This document shows positions 61,064 through 64,000 of a stretch of DNA of 64,000 nt, in pieces (the first letter of the stretch is position 1; every line of letters begins with the position of its first letter). The DNA comes from Ehretia macrophylla (Eukaryota > Streptophyta > Magnoliopsida > Boraginales > Ehretiaceae). A model generated the notes under the pieces. That model was not told where the DNA came from and ran no database searches. It saw only the letters and a list, made by a program, of their open reading frames with translations. The DNA lies in NCBI GenBank assembly GCA_037974665.1, contig CM075767.1:89864644-89928643 (forward strand). The letters are read 5' to 3'. A program made the position numbers and the translations under genes.

Positions 61064-61622
61064 GTCATGTTGATGGCACAATTCCTTTATGTTTTAACGG
61101 TTCACAGTCCCAGCCTAGAGAGATTGCCCATTCAGAAGGCCCAATGGGCTTAACAACAACGCATCCGCTTTAACAACGCAGCATCTTCGCAAGACGTGAT
61201 ATCGACGCGATCTACGGCCCTCTAGTGTCCCGCAAATAAGGTTGTCATCCTTTTAAAAACTCACGATGTACGATCCAGGAAGGAAAAACAGCGCAAAATC
61301 AGAAAAGTGGACTGAAACTGATGAAAACGTTTGATTTTGGTCTCCAAAAAAGGGCACAGTGAGCAAGCTACTGCGACCGTCGTAGAGCTCTTGGAGAGCT
61401 TTCCAACCGAATGCTGTGCGCCGCGTAACTCCTTACGGATCAAAAGTTATGGGCACCGGAGCGACAGAGACTTGGTCACAAGCCCTACGCCCTCGGTTTG
61501 CGGGCCCAGCCTCCACGTGAAGCGAAGTTGTCTTGCCCAAGGAGAAGGGGGATTCAATAATAGAAATGTGGTGGATAAAGTATCTTGGCAACCCTAACCG
61601 GAGGAAAGAAAATTGAAAAGGG

Positions 61623-61740
61623 GGGTGCAACACGAGTACATCCCAGGGGGTCACCCATCCTAGTACTACTGTCGCCCAAGCACGCTTAACTTCGGAGTTC
61701 TAATGGGATCCGGTGCATTAGTGCTGGTATGATCGCACCA
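61623..61740 (-). rRNA. 5S ribosomal RNA, U76
   Basis: Differences: C104A, A101U, G70C, C39U and G1U. Partner of U70. Confidence 0.94.
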
Positions 61741-62300
61741 GTCAAGTTGATGGCACAATTGCTTTATGTGTTAACGGTTCACAGTCCCAGCCTAGAGAGA
61801 TTGCCCATTCAGACGGCCCAATGGGCTTAACATCACCCCATCCGCTTTAACAACGTTGCATCCTCGCAAGACGTGATATCGACGCATTGCAGGGCCCTCT
61901 AATGTCACGCAAGTAAGGTTGTCGTCCTTTTAACAACTCACGATGTACAATCCGGGAAGGAAAAACATAGCAAAATTAGTAAATTCGATCGAAACTGAAG
62001 AAAACGTTCGATTTTGGGCTCCAAAAAAGGGCACAGCGAGCAAGCTCGCTGCCCCCGTAGTAGAGCACTCAGAGAGCTTTCCAACAGTATGCTGTGCGCC
62101 GCGAAACTCATTTCGGATCAAAAGTTATAGGCACCGGAGCGACGGAGACCGGGTCAGAAGCCCTACGCCCTCGGTTTGCGGGCCCAGCCTTCACGTGAAG
62201 TGAAGTTATCTTGCCCATGGTGCCGTGGGATTCGATAATAGAAATGGGGTGGATAAAGTATCTTGGCAACCCAAACTGGAGGAAAAATAATTGAAAAAGG

Positions 62301-62418
62301 GGGTGCAACATGAGGACTTCCCACGGGGTCACCCATCCTAGTACAACTCTCGCCCAAGTACGCTTAACTTCGGAGTTCTGATGGGATCCAGTGCATTAGT
62401 GCTGGTATGATCGTACCA
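62301..62418 (-). rRNA. 5S ribosomal RNA, U77
   Basis: Differences: G108A, C95G, A74U, G60A, C29U, G5A and G1U. Confidence 0.93.
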
Positions 62419-62978
62419 GTCATGTTAGGGGTAGAATTCCTTTTTGCGTTAACGGTTCACAGTCCCAGCCAAGAGAGATGGCCCATTCAGAAGGCCCAAT
62501 GGTCTTAACAACAACCTATCCGCTTCAACAACACAGCATCCTTGCAAGACGTGATATCGACGCATTGTAGTGCCCTCTAATGTCCCGCGAGTAAGGTTGT
62601 CGTCCTTTTAACAGCTCACGACGTACGATCCGGGACGGAAAAACAGAGCTTAATAAGAAAAGTGGTCCGAAATTGATGAAAACGTTCGATTTTGGGCACC
62701 AAAAAGGGCACAGCAAGTGAGCTTGCTGCCCCCATCGTAGAGCTCTCGGAGAGCTGAGCAACAGTATGCTATGAGCCGCGTAACTCCTTACGGTTCAAAA
62801 GTTATGGGCACCGGAGCGACGGAGACCCTGTCACAAGCCCTACGCCCTCGGTTTGCGGGCCCAGCCTCCATGTGATGTGAAGTTGTCTTGCCAAGGGTGC
62901 CGTGGGATTCGATAATAGAAATGTGGTGGATAAAGTATCTTGGCAACCCTAACCGGACGAAAAAAAAATTGAAAAGGG

Positions 62979-63096
62979 CGGTGCAACACGATGACTTCCC
63001 AGGGGGTCACCCATCCTAGTACTACTCTTGCCCAAGCACGCTTAACTTCGGAGTTCTGATGGGATCCGGTGCATTTGTGCTGGTATGATCGCACCC
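62979..63096 (-). rRNA. 5S ribosomal RNA, U78
   Basis: Differences: C118G, C105A, G68A and U21A. The next spacer has a 13-bp deletion between ggccca repeats near 63160. Confidence 0.94.
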
Positions 63097-63641
63097 ATCA
63101 TGGTCGGGGTAGAATTCATTTCTGTGTTAACGGTTCACAGTCCCAGCCTAGAGTGATGGCCCAATGGGCTTAACGACTACCCATCTGCTTCAACAACGCA
63201 GTATCCTCGCAAGACGTGATATCGACGCATTGTAGGGCCCTCTAATGTCCCACGAGTAAGGTTCTCATCCTTTTAACAGCTCACGACGTACGATCCGGGA
63301 CGGAAAAACAGAGCAAAACAAGAAAAGTGGCCCGAAACTGATGAAAACGTTCGATTTTGGGCTACAAAATGGGCACAGCGAGCAAGCTAGCTGCCCCCGT
63401 CGTAGAGGTCTCGGAGAGCTTTCCAACTGTATACTGTGCGCCGCGTAACTCCTTACGGATCGAAAGTTATAGGCACCGAAGTGTCGGAGACCTGGTCACA
63501 AGCCCTACGCCCTCGGTTTGCGGACCATCCTCCACGTGAAGCGAAGTTGTCTTGTCCAAGGTGCCGTGGGATTCGATAATAGAAATGTGGTGGATAAAGT
63601 ATCTTGGCAACCCTAACCGGAGGAAAAAAAATTGAAAAGGG

Positions 63642-63759
63642 GGGTACAACACGAGGACTTCCCAGTGGGTCACCTATCCTAGTGCTACTCTCGCCCAAGC
63701 ACGCTTAACTTCGGCGTTCTGATGGTATCCGGTGCATTACTGCAGGTATGATCGCACCC
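63642..63759 (-). rRNA. 5S ribosomal RNA, U79 (last in window)
   Basis: Differences: C114U, C94A, G85A, U76C, U45G, C34A, C20G and A16U. The remaining 241 bases to the window edge are its upstream spacer. Confidence 0.93.
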
Positions 63760-64000
63760 GTCATGTTGGGGGTAGAATTCCTTTTTGTGTTAACGGTTCA
63801 CAGTCCCAGCCTAGAGAGATAGCCCATTCAGAAGGCCCAATGGGCATAACAACCCATCCGCTTCAACAACACAGCATCCCCGCAAGACGTGATATCGACC
63901 CATTGTACCGGCCTCTAATCTCCCGAGAGTACGGTTGTCGTACTTTTAAAGGCTCCCGCCGTACGATCCGGGACAAAAAAACAGAGCTTAATAAGAAAAG

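Larger units (their letters stand above)
58241..62300 (-). repeat. Six-unit higher-order block, copy 2 (U71-U76)
   Basis: Second copy of the U65-U70 block, directly adjacent. The match fades after the spacer that follows U76, because U77 does not resemble U71. Confidence 0.8.
27012..64000 (-). repeat. 5S rDNA array, right block (U25-U79)
   Basis: Fifty-five 5S copies in one orientation continue to the window edge, mostly at 674-679 bp. Shortened units are U36-U37 (662), U39-U40 (651), U42-U43 (645) and U78-U79 (663). From U52 (about 45.5 kb) most units carry a changed promoter-proximal spacer with ggggtagaattcc in place of agggcacaattcc. The last 241 bases are spacer. Nothing else is seen between the genes. 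Confidence 0.97.

Noticed and set aside
7030-63698. Dozens of similar 60-100 codon frames on both strands (for example at 45920-46114 and 53364-53558) that look like a repeated protein family
   Set aside because: They recur with the 677-bp period because they are translations of the 5S gene and its spacer. They shift, break or vanish between copies in step with random indels and are not under protein-level constraint.
7014-64000. A CRISPR array or protein-binding iterons
   Set aside because: The repeat unit is 677 bp and contains a recognisable 5S rRNA gene; the spacers are homologous to each other rather than unique.
1-64000. Linked 35S rDNA (18S-5.8S-25S) in the same array
   Set aside because: No segment resembles those rRNAs; all non-element sequence is accounted for by 5S units.
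1-64000. tRNA or snRNA genes in the spacers
   Set aside because: No cloverleaf with A and B boxes or snRNA promoter pattern could be found; the only Pol III features belong to the 5S genes.

Overview
The window is a stretch of nuclear DNA from a flowering plant. It is a tandem array of 5S ribosomal RNA genes, all on the minus strand. I count 80 copies (called U0 to U79 below): one cut by the left window edge, 77 full-length and two truncated. The repeat unit is about 677 bp: a gene of about 118 nt plus a spacer of about 559 bp. The gene matches the plant-type 5S rRNA (start GGGUGCGAUC, A-box region AAGUUAAGCGUGCUUGGG). No 18S, 5.8S or 25S sequence is present, so 5S is separate from 35S rDNA here. 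The genus cannot be named from the sequence alone.

Layout: 1-461 is the end of one unit (U0). 462-7008 is a transposable element, read as a solo LTR of about 4 kb carrying a second, nested solo LTR at 4286-6844. 7014-23135 is array (U1-U24). 23141-27006 is another solo LTR of the same family as the first, in the opposite orientation. 27012-64000 is uninterrupted array (U25-U79). Both outer LTRs have TG...CA ends and exact 5-bp target duplications (taact and accgg). Removing either one restores a 675-676 bp unit. No gag, pol or other protein-coding gene can be supported anywhere; all open reading frames are chance frames through the 5S unit or the LTRs.

Numbering: nt 1 is the first transcribed G, taken at the high-coordinate end of each gene; nt 118 is at the low-coordinate end. 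The internal control region is taken as A box nt 50-64, intermediate element nt 67-72 and C box nt 80-97, as known for 5S genes. 'Consensus' means the majority sequence I read by eye across this window. A typical unit reads, on the minus strand: AT-rich TATA-like element about 21-28 nt upstream, C or T at -1, the gene, then a two-part T-run (TTTT, then 7-8 T) that fits RNA polymerase III termination.

The array is unusually degenerate. No copy equals the consensus; the best (U53, U64) differ at one base and the average is about six substitutions per 118 nt. Changes are strongly enriched at CpG sites, as expected for methylated, silent repeats. Copies fall into subfamilies that recur at a distance, including a six-unit block (about 4.06 kb) duplicated side by side at 54.2-62.3 kb. 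From about 45.5 kb rightward the promoter-proximal spacer changes to a different subtype. No novel protein or RNA system was found; the interest lies in array evolution, element insertion and silencing.
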